This document shows, piece after piece, positions 1-6,397 of a stretch of 6,397 nt of DNA. This DNA comes from Alphaproteobacteria bacterium (GTDB lineage: Bacteria > Pseudomonadota > Alphaproteobacteria > Sphingomonadales > Sphingomonadaceae). The DNA lies in assembly GCA_016650315.1 (NCBI GenBank), contig JAENVZ010000324.1, positions 1 through 6,397 of the forward strand, written 5' to 3'. The notes under the pieces were generated by a model. The model ran no database searches. It saw nothing but the letters and a program-made list of their open reading frames with translations, and was not told the origin of the DNA. Numbering within the stretch: the first letter of the stretch is position 1; each line of letters starts with the position of its first letter. A program made the translations under genes and the position numbers.

Positions 1-368
1 ATATACTTCTGTCCGGCTTCGCGGGCGGCGGCGACGGCCTTTTGGACTGTCATCGACTTGCGCGCGCTTTCAAGACGGATCAGCATGGGCAGGTTGATGC
101 CCGCAATAACCTCGATTTCGCCGGCCTTCAGCAAGGAAATGGCAAGATTCGACGGTGTGCCGCCGAACAGATCGGTTAACAGGATCACGCCCGATCCGTC
201 ATTCACGCGGTTCACAGCTCCGGCTATATCAGCGCGGCGAATTTCCATATCGTCTTCGGGGCCGATGCAGACTGTCTCGATCGCCTTTTGCGGCCCGACA
301 ACATGTTCCATGGCGACGACAAATTCCTTCGCCAGCAGACCATGGGTTACTAATACCAATCCGATCAT
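1..368 (-). CDS. PTS EIIA component, mannose family (3' end outside window)
   Basis: Phosphocarrier of the phosphoenolpyruvate:sugar phosphotransferase system. In this family a histidine takes phosphate from HPr in the cytoplasm. Seen: 122 codons from the ATG at 368, opening MIGLVLVTHG with the expected phospho-acceptor His9, then DLFGGTPSN at residues 66-74 (Asp66 sits beside the active His in the fold) and INLPMLIRLE at 91-100, all typical of EIIA-Man. The family is usually about 130-135 residues, so only some 10 C-terminal residues are off the left edge. The ATG lies 9 nt after the rapZ stop and has only a weak purine stretch (AAGATAA) before it, which suggests translational coupling. No EIIB or EIIC sugar permease gene is in the window. 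In alphaproteobacteria this EIIA usually belongs to a regulatory PTS without transport, and that is the inferred role. ptsH probably follows. Gene symbols vary (manX, ptsM), so none is given. Confidence 0.93.
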   Translation of the reverse strand, partial: MIGLVLVTHGLLAKEFVVAMEHVVGPQKAIETVCIGPEDDMEIRRADIAGAVNRVNDGSGVILLTDLFGGTPSNLAISLLKAGEIEVIAGINLPMLIRLESARKSMTVQKAVAAAREAGQKY

Positions 369-377
369 CTGATTATC

Positions 378-1316
378 TTATCCTGTCGCATTGTCTTCAT
401 CTTCGGACCGGCTTTCAAGGGCGTCGAGCGACGCCGATTCAAGATTGCGGTGGTTAACCGTGGGCGAAAAACCTGCCTGACGCAAGCTTTTGGCGACCCT
501 TTCGGCGACATGTACCGATCTATGACGGCCCCCTGTACAACCAAAGGCGATGGTTAAATAGGCCTTGCCTTCTTCATGATAGCGGGGAAGCAGCGTCAGC
601 AGCAGATTTTCGATCTGTCCCACGACCGTTTCATAGGCGGGGTCCTCTGCAATGTGCGCGGCGACGGCGGCATCAAGGCCAGTCATCGCCTGCAATTCCT
701 TGTCCCAGTGGGGATTGCGCAGGAAACGCATGTCGAACACCAGGTCGGCGTTACGAGGCAAGCCCCGGGCAAAGCCAAAGGACAGGATGGAAAGCGCGGG
801 ATCGGTTATCGTACCAAGGCCAAAGCGGTTGCGGATTTCCTGCTGGAGACCATTGCTCGACAGGTTGGTCGTGTCGATCACATGATCGGCCCAGCGGCGC
901 AGAGGTTCGGTCAGTTCGCGTTCGCGTGCAATGCCATCGATGGCCGGACGATCCTGAGCCAATGGATGACGGCGCCGCGTCTCCGAATAACGGCGCTCCA
1001 GTTCTGCTCCACTGCAATCGAGGAATAATGTGCCGACGTCATAGCCCTCCGATGTGCGCAACTTCTTGATCCGCTCGACGATGCCCCCTGCATCAAAACC
1101 GCGTGTTCGGGTATCAACGCCCAGAGCGAGCGGCCTGTCAACACCCCCAACGCCTTCGGGCAGCGGCGCATCAAGCAGCCGGTCGAGCAGCAGCAGCGGC
1201 AGGTTATCAACAACCTCCCAACCCATATCCTCCAGCGTTTTGAGTGCTGTCGACTTGCCCGCGCCTGAAAGGCCCGACACCAGCAATATCGTCTTGGGTT
1301 TCTTCGCTTTGGGCAT
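378..1316 (-). CDS. rapZ: RapZ family P-loop nucleotide-binding protein
   Basis: Cytoplasmic RapZ (YvcJ/YhbJ) protein of 312 residues, within the family's 285-310 range allowing for a basic N-terminal tail. Seen, numbered from the ATG at 1316: Walker A GLSGAGKS at 15-22, the Asp-Asn-Leu-Pro motif near 37-40, VDTRTR at 67-72, a conserved block starting FGFARGLP near 180 with FDMRFLRNPHW after it, and the C-terminal GCTGGRHRS signature at 259-267. The tail is acidic (SEDEDNATG). In E. coli RapZ binds GlcN6P and hands the sRNA GlmZ to RNase E. GlmY/GlmZ are not known in alphaproteobacteria, so the RNA role should not be transferred. Its place between hprK and an EIIA gene suggests a PTS-linked regulatory job (inference). 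The start is uncertain: the ATG at 1316 follows the hprK stop by 1 nt (TGA-A-ATG), while an in-frame ATG at 1328 would add MLAE and overlap hprK by 11 nt. I prefer 1316, which has a weak GGAT upstream. The stop is TAA at 380-378. Confidence 0.95.
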   Translation of the reverse strand: MPKAKKPKTILLVSGLSGAGKSTALKTLEDMGWEVVDNLPLLLLDRLLDAPLPEGVGGVDRPLALGVDTRTRGFDAGGIVERIKKLRTSEGYDVGTLFLDCSGAELERRYSETRRRHPLAQDRPAIDGIARERELTEPLRRWADHVIDTTNLSSNGLQQEIRNRFGLGTITDPALSILSFGFARGLPRNADLVFDMRFLRNPHWDKELQAMTGLDAAVAAHIAEDPAYETVVGQIENLLLTLLPRYHEEGKAYLTIAFGCTGGRHRSVHVAERVAKSLRQAGFSPTVNHRNLESASLDALESRSEDEDNATG

Positions 1317-1317
1317 T

Positions 1318-1755
1318 TCAGCCAACATCCAGACCGAATGTCTTCATGGCGAGCTCAACCTTTATCGGCGCTGAATTTTCCATCGGCGCTATTTTCATGA
1401 CCGGTACGGAAATGCCAGCCACGACGCGTAGTTCCGGTGTAAGGGGCATGCGATCGACTACATCGAAAAGCTGCACGACCAGTGCAACCGGCACATCGCT
1501 TATATATTCCATTTCAATCAGGCCGATGCTGCGCACCTCTATCTTGCCGGCAATGTTGGTTGGGGGAGAGGCGAGCAGCAGTTTCCCCTTGCGCCTTGCC
1601 ATAGTGTAATCGTCGCTCACCAGCTTTGCGCCGCGATCTATGAGGCGCAGCGCAAGGTCTGACTTGCCGCTGCCGCTGCGGCCCTCGATCATCACTGCGC
1701 GACCATTGATCGCCACGGTGCTGGTATGCAACGTTTCGGATGAAATCACAGTCAT
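1318..1755 (-). CDS. hprK: HPr kinase/phosphorylase, short alphaproteobacterial form
   Basis: Bifunctional enzyme that phosphorylates and dephosphorylates the regulatory serine of HPr in the cytoplasm, which controls how PTS phosphate flows. Seen: 145 residues with His10 fifteen residues before the P-loop, Walker A GRSGSGKS at 25-32, Asp48-Asp49 in VSDD, and the signature IEVRSIGL at 72-79 with Glu73. The order and spacing match the catalytic core of Firmicutes HprK. Those enzymes are about 310 residues; here the whole N-terminal domain and part of the C-terminal end are absent, as is usual in alphaproteobacteria. The start is firm: the ATG at 1755 has GGGGAG 8 nt upstream. The open frame continues further upstream, but that part runs through the end of chvG and lacks family sequence. 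The gene begins 25 nt after chvG and runs almost into rapZ, so it is co-transcribed with both. Its substrate HPr is not in the window. Confidence 0.94.
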   Translation of the reverse strand: MTVISSETLHTSTVAINGRAVMIEGRSGSGKSDLALRLIDRGAKLVSDDYTMARRKGKLLLASPPTNIAGKIEVRSIGLIEMEYISDVPVALVVQLFDVVDRMPLTPELRVVAGISVPVMKIAPMENSAPIKVELAMKTFGLDVG

Positions 1756-1763
1756 GTTCGTTA

Positions 1764-1769
1764 CTCCCC
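1764..1769 (-). promoter_or_regulatory. Shine-Dalgarno sequence of hprK
   Basis: On the minus strand GGGGAG stands 8 nt before the ATG at 1755. It is the best-formed ribosome binding site in the five-gene operon and decides the hprK start against the longer open frame that reaches back into chvG. Confidence 0.75.
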
Positions 1770-1780
1770 GGCCCTGATCA

Positions 1781-3373
1781 TTAGGTGATCGCCTCATCGT
1801 CCGCCAGTAGCGTACCCGCGGGCAGGCGTACAACGAACCGCGCACCGTTCAACCGATCATCACGGTCGCCAATGTTGATGGCGCCATGATGCCCCTCAAC
1901 AATGGAGCGTGCGATAGCGAGGCCAAGGCCGCTGTGCTTGCCGAATTCCTCTTCGTTTGGCCGTACGCTGTGAAAACGTCGAAAAATGGTTTCGCGTTCG
2001 GTTTCCGGCACGCCAGGTCCTTCATCCTCGACACTGATCAGCACATCATCGTCAACGCGGGTGGCGACGATTTGTACCAGCCCGCCGGGTGGTGAGAAGG
2101 AAATAGCGTTATCCACCAGATTTTCGATGACACGGAGCAATCGTTGTTCATCGCCCATCATGACCGCGACGCCGCGTCGTGGACGCGCGAATGCAAGGCG
2201 AACTCCGCGCGGTATGCCTCGGGCTTCACGAGCGAGGATCAGCCTTTCAATAGTCAGGCCGATGTCCACACGATCGAATTTCGCGCGTGAAAGTTGCGCA
2301 TCGACTCGGGAGGCTTCGGCAATGTCTGTCACCAGCCGGTCAAGGCGGCGAACATCATCATTGGCGATCTCCATAAGTTGTGATCGAAGATTGGGGGCTT
2401 CGACTCTGCCCAGCGCTTCCAGCGCCGACCGAAGGGATGCTATCGGGTTTTTCAGTTCATGCGTCACATCGGCGGCGAATGCTTCGGTGGCATCGATCCG
2501 CTGGCGCAGAGCATGGCTCATGTCCGACAATGCTCGCGCCAAAAGGCCAATTTCATCCCGGCGAGAGGGCAGACGGGGGACCGTCACTTCCCGCGCCCGG
2601 CCAAGGCGCACACGCACCGCCGCACGGGCAAGCCGTCGCAAGGGTCGAACGATCGTGCGGGCAAGGAACAGGGAGAGCAGCACTGATATGAGAATGGCGA
2701 TGGCCAGCACGACGCCCAGTCGAAACCGTTCAGCCCGCACAATGCGCGTAATGTCGCGTGCATTTTCGGTCGCAAGCAACTGCGGCTTGTTTTGACCCAT
2801 GGAAATCGCCGCAGAAATCATCGGTGTGCGGTCGGGGGCATAGCGAAAGATGGATTTGACCTGGCCTGTTCGCTGCGCTGCAATCAATTCGGGCCAACTT
2901 GTCGACTTGTCGATAATAGGCTCTACATAATCAGGCGGCAGGTGCGCCCACACAATCCGGTCGATGACTTTATCCAGCCAGCGGGCGACGTGACGTTCCC
3001 ATGGCTCACTGTCGGGATCACGCAATTTATAACGTGGAGCATTCATGGAAAAACTGTCCGCTATCAGTTTTCCATCATGGTCATAGAGGCGAACGCGGTC
3101 ATCCGTCTGGCGTGCAAAAGCGGCGATCAAACTGTTCCAATTGCCCAGCGGAGTCCGGTCAAGGCTGATCGCAAGCAATGTCAATTCCCGTTCCGATTGC
3201 TCCAGCTGCGCGTCGACGATGCGTGCGCGATAGCTGTCCAGATAGAAGAAGCCACCAGCGAGCAGCGCAAGCACAAGGATGTTGACCGCCAATATGCGAC
3301 GGGTAAGCGACAATCGCCCTGACCATTGCAGGGAGAGGTCGTTATTCGTCGGAGAATCGGTATCCGGCGCCAT
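1781..3373 (-). CDS. chvG: ChvG-type sensor histidine kinase
   Basis: Inner-membrane histidine kinase that phosphorylates the ChvI regulator encoded just upstream. Seen in 530 residues: a cytoplasmic tail with the [15 protein letters not shown] segment typical of ChvG; TM1 at about 27-45; a periplasmic sensing region at about 46-215; TM2 at about 218-238; HAMP at about 239-292; a dimerisation/phospho-acceptor helix with His305 in THELKNP; N box NLVDN at 418-422; G1 box DEGPG at 450-454; G2 box GLGLA at 482-486. All catalytic motifs are present. The length and N-terminal layout fit the ChvG family (Sensor_TM1 and stimulus-sensing domains). In rhizobia and Agrobacterium ChvG responds to acid and envelope signals and is held off by periplasmic ExoR; no exoR is seen here. 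The ATG at 3373 lies inside chvI, 32 nt before its stop, without a clear Shine-Dalgarno, so translation is probably coupled to chvI. Longer in-frame starts up to 3475 would add sequence unlike the family. Confidence 0.94.
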   Translation of the reverse strand: MAPDTDSPTNNDLSLQWSGRLSLTRRILAVNILVLALLAGGFFYLDSYRARIVDAQLEQSERELTLLAISLDRTPLGNWNSLIAAFARQTDDRVRLYDHDGKLIADSFSMNAPRYKLRDPDSEPWERHVARWLDKVIDRIVWAHLPPDYVEPIIDKSTSWPELIAAQRTGQVKSIFRYAPDRTPMISAAISMGQNKPQLLATENARDITRIVRAERFRLGVVLAIAILISVLLSLFLARTIVRPLRRLARAAVRVRLGRAREVTVPRLPSRRDEIGLLARALSDMSHALRQRIDATEAFAADVTHELKNPIASLRSALEALGRVEAPNLRSQLMEIANDDVRRLDRLVTDIAEASRVDAQLSRAKFDRVDIGLTIERLILAREARGIPRGVRLAFARPRRGVAVMMGDEQRLLRVIENLVDNAISFSPPGGLVQIVATRVDDDVLISVEDEGPGVPETERETIFRRFHSVRPNEEEFGKHSGLGLAIARSIVEGHHGAINIGDRDDRLNGARFVVRLPAGTLLADDEAIT

Positions 3374-4049
3374 AAAGGGTGTCGATTGCGTTGAAATCAG
3401 GGTCGACCTCTCGAAATTTGCGTCGCAAGCGCTTGATGTGGCTGTCGATGGTGCGATCATCGACATAGACGTCATCCTGATAGGCGGTATCCATTAACTG
3501 ATTGCGGTTTTTAACCACGCCCGGGCGTTGAGCCAACGTTTCCAGGATCAGGAATTCGGTAACGGTCAAAGTCACGTCTTTGCCTGTCCATTTGACCCGG
3601 TGGCGCGCCGGATCCATTTCCAGTCGACCCCGAATAATGGGTTCGGCGGCATTTTCCGATTCTTCGCCGCCTGGTTTCACAGTATATTCGGCACGGCGCA
3701 GAATGGCACGAATGCGCGCGATCAGCAGGCGTTGGGAAAAGGGCTTGGAGATATAATCGTCCGCGCCCATGGCAAGACCCAGTGCTTCATCCAGTTCATC
3801 GTCCTTCGATGTCAGGAAAATAACAGGAATGGCGCTTTTTTCTCGCAACCGGCGGAGCAATTCCAGTCCGTCCATGCGCGGCATCTTTATGTCAAACACG
3901 CCCAGGTCGGGCGGGTTGTCGATCAATGCCTTGAGAGCCGTTTCCGCATCCGAATAGATGCGCGTGATGAACCCCTCCGCCTGCAAGGCGATGGATACTG
4001 AAGTCAGGATATTCTTATCGTCGTCAACCAAGGCAATCGTTGTAGTCAT
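3342..4049 (-). CDS. chvI: ChvI-type response regulator, OmpR/PhoB family
   Basis: Cytoplasmic DNA-binding response regulator, partner of the ChvG kinase. Seen in 235 residues: a receiver domain at about 4-120 with the acidic pocket Asp9-Asp10-Asp11, phospho-acceptor Asp53 in [10 protein letters not shown], the conserved Thr80/Ser81 and Lys102 in SKPF; then a winged-helix output domain at about 138-233 with [17 protein letters not shown] at 196-212 and the closing GAGYRF. The recognition-helix segment is very typical of ChvI. The ATG at 4049 gives the usual family start [16 protein letters not shown] lies 12 nt upstream, a little far but usable. The frame stays open up to 4139, but that stretch lacks family sequence. 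It is the first gene of the minus-strand operon and is divergent from pckA. In Agrobacterium the chvI-chvG system lies beside pckA and controls it, so direct regulation of pckA is plausible here but not shown. Confidence 0.95.
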   Translation of the reverse strand: MTTTIALVDDDKNILTSVSIALQAEGFITRIYSDAETALKALIDNPPDLGVFDIKMPRMDGLELLRRLREKSAIPVIFLTSKDDELDEALGLAMGADDYISKPFSQRLLIARIRAILRRAEYTVKPGGEESENAAEPIIRGRLEMDPARHRVKWTGKDVTLTVTEFLILETLAQRPGVVKNRNQLMDTAYQDDVYVDDRTIDSHIKRLRRKFREVDPDFNAIDTLYGAGYRFSDE

Positions 4050-4144
4050 AATGGGGTCAGGCTCCCGCCCCTGTGGGCATTGGACGCGCAGGCGTAAACC
4101 ATGCACCGCTCCACCGCAACACGCTCCCACAGTTCTCAAGAGAT

Positions 4145-4173
4145 TTGACGCATTGGGTTTCAGCCGATATGCG
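4145..4173 (+). promoter_or_regulatory. candidate promoter for pckA
   Basis: TTGACG at 4145-4150 matches the common -35 core TTGAC, and TATGCG at 4168-4173 stands 17 bp later as a weak -10. A second AT-rich element, TATGCTATAAA at 4212-4222, could be another -10 but has no good -35 at the right distance. Matched by eye only, so confidence is low. Confidence 0.3.
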
Positions 4174-4185
4174 CGCCGTCACTAA

Positions 4186-4199
4186 TCTGGTAATCCAGA
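4186..4199. repeat. 14-bp inverted repeat, possible operator
   Basis: TCTGG, a TAAT spacer, then CCAGA form a perfect 5-bp-arm inverted repeat, about 13 bp downstream of the candidate pckA -10. The position would suit a regulator site. Short palindromes of this size also arise by chance. Confidence 0.3.
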
Positions 4200-4264
4200 A
4201 TATCAGGGTAATATGCTATAAACGGTTGGCAGGTTCGGCTGGCTTTATTGATTTTAGAATGGAT

Positions 4265-4269
4265 GGGAG
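4265..4269 (+). promoter_or_regulatory. probable Shine-Dalgarno sequence of pckA
   Basis: GGGAG is the only strong purine motif before the pckA coding sequence. Its spacing is 1 nt to the ATG at 4271, 7 nt to the GTG at 4277 and 16 nt to the ATG at 4286. By spacing alone it points to GTG 4277 as the true start. Confidence 0.45.
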
Positions 4270-4270
4270 A

Positions 4271-5884
4271 ATGCGCGTGCAGGCGATGTCTTCAATAACG
4301 CTTACGAAACAGGGTATTTCCAGCGATGCGGAACAGCATTGGAATCTGGGAACTGCTTTGTTGGTAGAAGCGGCGCTTGCCAATGGCGAGGGCGTGCTTG
4401 CCAAGGATGGCCCGTTGGTTGTCGCAACCGGCAAGCATACTGGCCGTTCCGCAAACGACAAATTCACTGTTCGCGATGCAGAGACCGAAGACAGCGTATG
4501 GTGGGGCAAAACCAACAAGGCGATGACGCCGGAACATTTTGCTGCATTGAAGGCAGATTTCATGCAGGCTTTGGCCAGCAAGGACAAGCTGTATATCGCT
4601 GACCTGTTTGGTGGTTCACAGGCGGAACACCGCGTTAATGTCCGCGTCATCAATGAATTGGCCTGGCATAATCTGTTCGTACGCACCTTGCTTGTCCGTC
4701 CAGGATTAGACGAACAGGCGGATTTCGTGCCGGAATATACGATCATCGATCTGCCCAGTTTTCGCGCCGACCCGGCGCGCCATGGCTGCAACAGCGGAAC
4801 CGTTATTGCCGTCAATCACACTGAAAAGCTGATCCTGATCGGCGGGACCGCCTATGCAGGCGAAATGAAAAAGTCTGTTTTCGGTATTCTCAATTACAAG
4901 CTACCGATCAAAGGTGTCATGCCGATGCATTGTTCGGCCAATATTGGCCCAAAAGGCGACACCGCGGTCTTTTTTGGATTGTCGGGCACGGGCAAGACGA
5001 CATTGTCTGCAGACGCCAGCCGCACGCTTATCGGTGATGACGAGCATGGCTGGTCCGATACGGCGGTCTTCAATTTCGAAGGCGGTTGCTATGCCAAGAT
5101 GATTCGTTTGTCGGCTGAGGCGGAGCCAGAGATTTATGCGACGACGAAGCGTTTCGGCACGGTGCTGGAAAATGTCGTGATCGATCCCGAAACGCGGGAA
5201 CTCGACCTTGACGACAATAGCCTCGCGGAAAACACGCGTGGGGCCTATCCTATCGATTTTATTCCCAATGCGTCGGAACATAATCTGGGTCCTGTACCGA
5301 AAAACATCATCATGCTGACAGCCGACGCCTTCGGCGTTCTGCCTCCAATTTCGCGGCTTTCTCCCGAACAGGCTATGTATCATTTCCTGTCCGGTTATAC
5401 GGCCAAGGTCGCAGGCACGGAAATTGGCGTGACTGAGCCGGAAGCGACGTTCTCGACGTGTTTTGGTGCGCCCTTTATGCCCCGTCACCCTTCGATTTAC
5501 GGCAATTTGCTGAAAGAACGCATCGCCAAGGGCGGTGTCACCTGCTGGTTGGTCAATACCGGATGGACGGGCGGTAAATATGGTGTTGGCAGTCGGATGC
5601 CGATCAAGGTGACCCGTGCGTTGCTCAACGCCGCGCTCGATGGCAGCCTCAATAGTGCGCAATTTCGCATCGATGAGAATTTTGGGTTCGAAGTACCCGT
5701 CAGCGTGCCGGGTGTTGACAGCAAGATTCTCGACCCGCGTCAGACCTGGTCGGACGGTCAGGAATATGATGCGACAGCCCTGAAGCTGGTCGGTCTGTTC
5801 GCGGATAATTTTGGGCAGTTCGAAAACTATGTCGATGACGCCGTGCGAAAGATCGCGCTGCAGGTGTCCGAACCGGCCATTTAA
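4271..5884 (+). CDS. pckA: ATP-dependent phosphoenolpyruvate carboxykinase
   Basis: Converts oxaloacetate and ATP to PEP, CO2 and ADP, the entry step of gluconeogenesis, in the cytoplasm. Seen in 537 residues (from 4271): GKHTGRS with the substrate-binding Arg59, [12 protein letters not shown] with the Lys200-Lys201 pair, MHCSAN with metal-binding His220, kinase-1a P-loop GLSGTGKTT at 236-244 (Lys242), metal-binding Asp256-Asp257 in [11 protein letters not shown], and ENTRGAYPI with Arg323. All expected catalytic residues of the ATP class are present and the length is normal. The stop is TAA at 5882-5884. The start is uncertain. ATGs lie at 4259, 4271 and 4286 and a GTG at 4277. The GGGAG at 4265-4269 is too close to 4271, well placed (7 nt) for GTG 4277 and far from 4286. 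The frame is open back to 4073, but that stretch is the promoter region. The gene is divergent from chvI and convergent with folC; ChvI control is inferred from the arrangement. Confidence 0.97.
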   Translation: MRVQAMSSITLTKQGISSDAEQHWNLGTALLVEAALANGEGVLAKDGPLVVATGKHTGRSANDKFTVRDAETEDSVWWGKTNKAMTPEHFAALKADFMQALASKDKLYIADLFGGSQAEHRVNVRVINELAWHNLFVRTLLVRPGLDEQADFVPEYTIIDLPSFRADPARHGCNSGTVIAVNHTEKLILIGGTAYAGEMKKSVFGILNYKLPIKGVMPMHCSANIGPKGDTAVFFGLSGTGKTTLSADASRTLIGDDEHGWSDTAVFNFEGGCYAKMIRLSAEAEPEIYATTKRFGTVLENVVIDPETRELDLDDNSLAENTRGAYPIDFIPNASEHNLGPVPKNIIMLTADAFGVLPPISRLSPEQAMYHFLSGYTAKVAGTEIGVTEPEATFSTCFGAPFMPRHPSIYGNLLKERIAKGGVTCWLVNTGWTGGKYGVGSRMPIKVTRALLNAALDGSLNSAQFRIDENFGFEVPVSVPGVDSKILDPRQTWSDGQEYDATALKLVGLFADNFGQFENYVDDAVRKIALQVSEPAI

Positions 5885-5911
5885 GAGGGATCGTCCCGAT
5901 CTGGTGATAGC

Positions 5912-5948
5912 GGTCCCGGCAGAAACTGAAATTGTTCAGTCCGGGACC
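5912..5948. terminator. bulged hairpin between convergent pckA and folC
   Basis: GGTCCCGG (5912-5919) pairs with CCGGGACC (5941-5948). Inside it, ACTGAA (5925-5930) pairs with TTCAGT (5935-5940) around an ATTG loop. This gives 14 bp of perfect pairing interrupted by a 5-nt bulge (5920-5924). The hairpin is 27 nt after the pckA stop and includes the folC stop (5938-5936) and the three codons before it. Neither strand has a T tract afterwards, so it is not a classic intrinsic terminator. It may serve as a shared transcript-end or stabilising structure for both genes. Confidence 0.5.
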
Positions 5949-6397
5949 TGCTCATTGCTGCGAAGCACTTCGCCGGCAAGGTACAGTGAACCGCCGATCA
6001 GGACAGTGGTTGGCTGATCCACATCTGTGATTGATGATAATGCCCCGGCAATATCGCTGTGCGCTTCGCTCTTAATACCCCAGTCGGATGCAAGTTTGAC
6101 GATATTGGCCGGATCATGATGGTCATGACCGGGCACAGGAACGGCGTGAACACTGCCGAGATGATCCCGAAGAGGGGTCAGAAAACCGAGTAAATCCTTA
6201 TTGTCCAGCATACCCAAAACCAATTGAATTTTCCGGGACGGAGGTAGGGACGCACGGAAATGCTGTGCCAACACCTCGGCTGCCGCAGGATTGTGGCCGC
6301 CATCCAGCCAGATTTCCGTATTGGGGATCAATCTCGTCAAGGGGCCAGGTTCAAGTCGCTGAAGGCGTGCTGGCCAGTGAGCCCAGAGCGGAGCCGC
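5936..6397 (-). CDS. folC: Folylpolyglutamate synthase/dihydrofolate synthase, C-terminal part (5' end outside window)
   Basis: Mur-ligase-family enzyme that adds glutamate to folates and, in the bifunctional form, makes dihydrofolate from dihydropteroate. Cytoplasmic. Seen: 153 codons in frame from the right edge to TGA at 5938-5936. They begin AAPLWAHWPARLQRLEPG, followed by WLDGGHNPAA, the DG(A/G)HNP motif at the start of the C-terminal glutamate-ligase domain, then LVLGMLDNKDLLG and the closing VLIGGSLYLAGEVLR. The N-terminal ATP-binding domain (roughly two thirds of a usual 420-440 residue protein) lies beyond the edge. A TTG at 6340 could be read as a start, but family sequence continues upstream of it, so the gene simply runs off the window. 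It is convergent with pckA, with 51 nt between the two stops. Often accD lies upstream of folC, which cannot be checked here. Confidence 0.93.
   Translation of the reverse strand, partial: AAPLWAHWPARLQRLEPGPLTRLIPNTEIWLDGGHNPAAAEVLAQHFRASLPPSRKIQLVLGMLDNKDLLGFLTPLRDHLGSVHAVPVPGHDHHDPANIVKLASDWGIKSEAHSDIAGALSSITDVDQPTTVLIGGSLYLAGEVLRSNEQVPD

Larger units (their letters stand above)
4050..4270. promoter_or_regulatory. divergent chvI/pckA intergenic regulatory region
   Basis: About 220 bp separate the divergent starts of chvI and pckA and must contain both promoters. The pckA side (4180-4260) is clearly richer in A and T than the chvI side. I see one candidate pckA promoter and one short inverted repeat, listed separately. 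I could not find a convincing -35/-10 pair for chvI on the minus strand. No small gene or RNA is recognisable here. Confidence 0.7.

Noticed and set aside
576..1028. Plus-strand open frame (150 residues) antisense to rapZ
   Set aside because: It has no family features, while the opposite strand carries all RapZ signatures.
1986..2795. Long plus-strand open frame (269 residues) antisense to chvG
   Set aside because: It is extremely rich in Ser and Arg with no family character, and it mirrors a clear histidine kinase on the other strand. It is a shadow frame.
4073..4270. In-frame N-terminal extension of PckA
   Set aside because: The open frame covers the divergent promoter region and its translation does not resemble any PckA N-terminus. 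It would make the protein 66 residues longer than usual.
4216..4815. Minus-strand open frame (199 residues) over the pckA start
   Set aside because: Low-complexity Ser/Ala/Leu composition with no motifs. It is opposite the conserved N-terminal part of PckA.
4901..5662. Minus-strand open frame (253 residues) antisense to pckA
   Set aside because: It is Arg-rich, has no recognisable domain, and lies wholly opposite the well-conserved pckA catalytic core.
5936..6340. folC fragment beginning at a TTG at 6340 as a complete short gene
   Set aside because: Typical FolC sequence (WPARLQRLEPGP) continues in frame upstream to the window edge, so this is the 3' part of a longer gene.
1..6397. Mobile elements, CRISPR arrays, tRNA/rRNA genes, phage or defence genes
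   Set aside because: No transposase, regularly spaced repeats, RNA gene folds or defence domains were seen. Every long stretch is covered by core metabolic or regulatory genes.

Overview
The window looks like a chromosomal segment of an alphaproteobacterium, most likely of the order Sphingomonadales. This rests on gene order and protein character: a ChvI/ChvG-type two-component system, a very short HPr kinase, RapZ and a mannose-family PTS EIIA in one line, with ATP-dependent PEP carboxykinase divergent from them. I name the lineage by recognition, not by database search. No mobile element, CRISPR array, tRNA, rRNA or riboswitch was seen. The window is almost entirely coding.

Minus strand, 4049 down to 1 (five genes, apparently one operon): chvI (response regulator, 4049-3342), chvG (sensor histidine kinase, 3373-1781, overlapping the end of chvI by 32 nt), hprK (HPr kinase/phosphorylase, 1755-1318, 25 nt after chvG), rapZ (P-loop protein, 1316-378, 1 nt after hprK) and a mannose-type EIIA gene (368 to beyond base 1, 9 nt after rapZ). 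The tight spacing implies co-transcription and translational coupling. The next gene off the left edge is expected to be ptsH (HPr), but that is inference.

Plus strand, about 4271-5884: pckA, divergent from chvI across about 220 bp that must hold both promoters. A candidate -35/-10 for pckA and a small inverted repeat lie there. Minus strand, 6397-5936: the 3' end of folC, convergent with pckA. The 51-nt gap and the end of folC hold a strong bulged hairpin that includes the folC stop codon.

Functionally the block joins envelope/acid-stress signalling (ChvG-ChvI), a regulatory PTS relay (HprK acting on HPr, EIIA-Man) and the gluconeogenic entry step (PckA, which makes PEP, the PTS phosphoryl donor). 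This is a known, conserved alphaproteobacterial neighbourhood. I found no evidence of a new system; the points of interest are in junctions, start sites and small structures.
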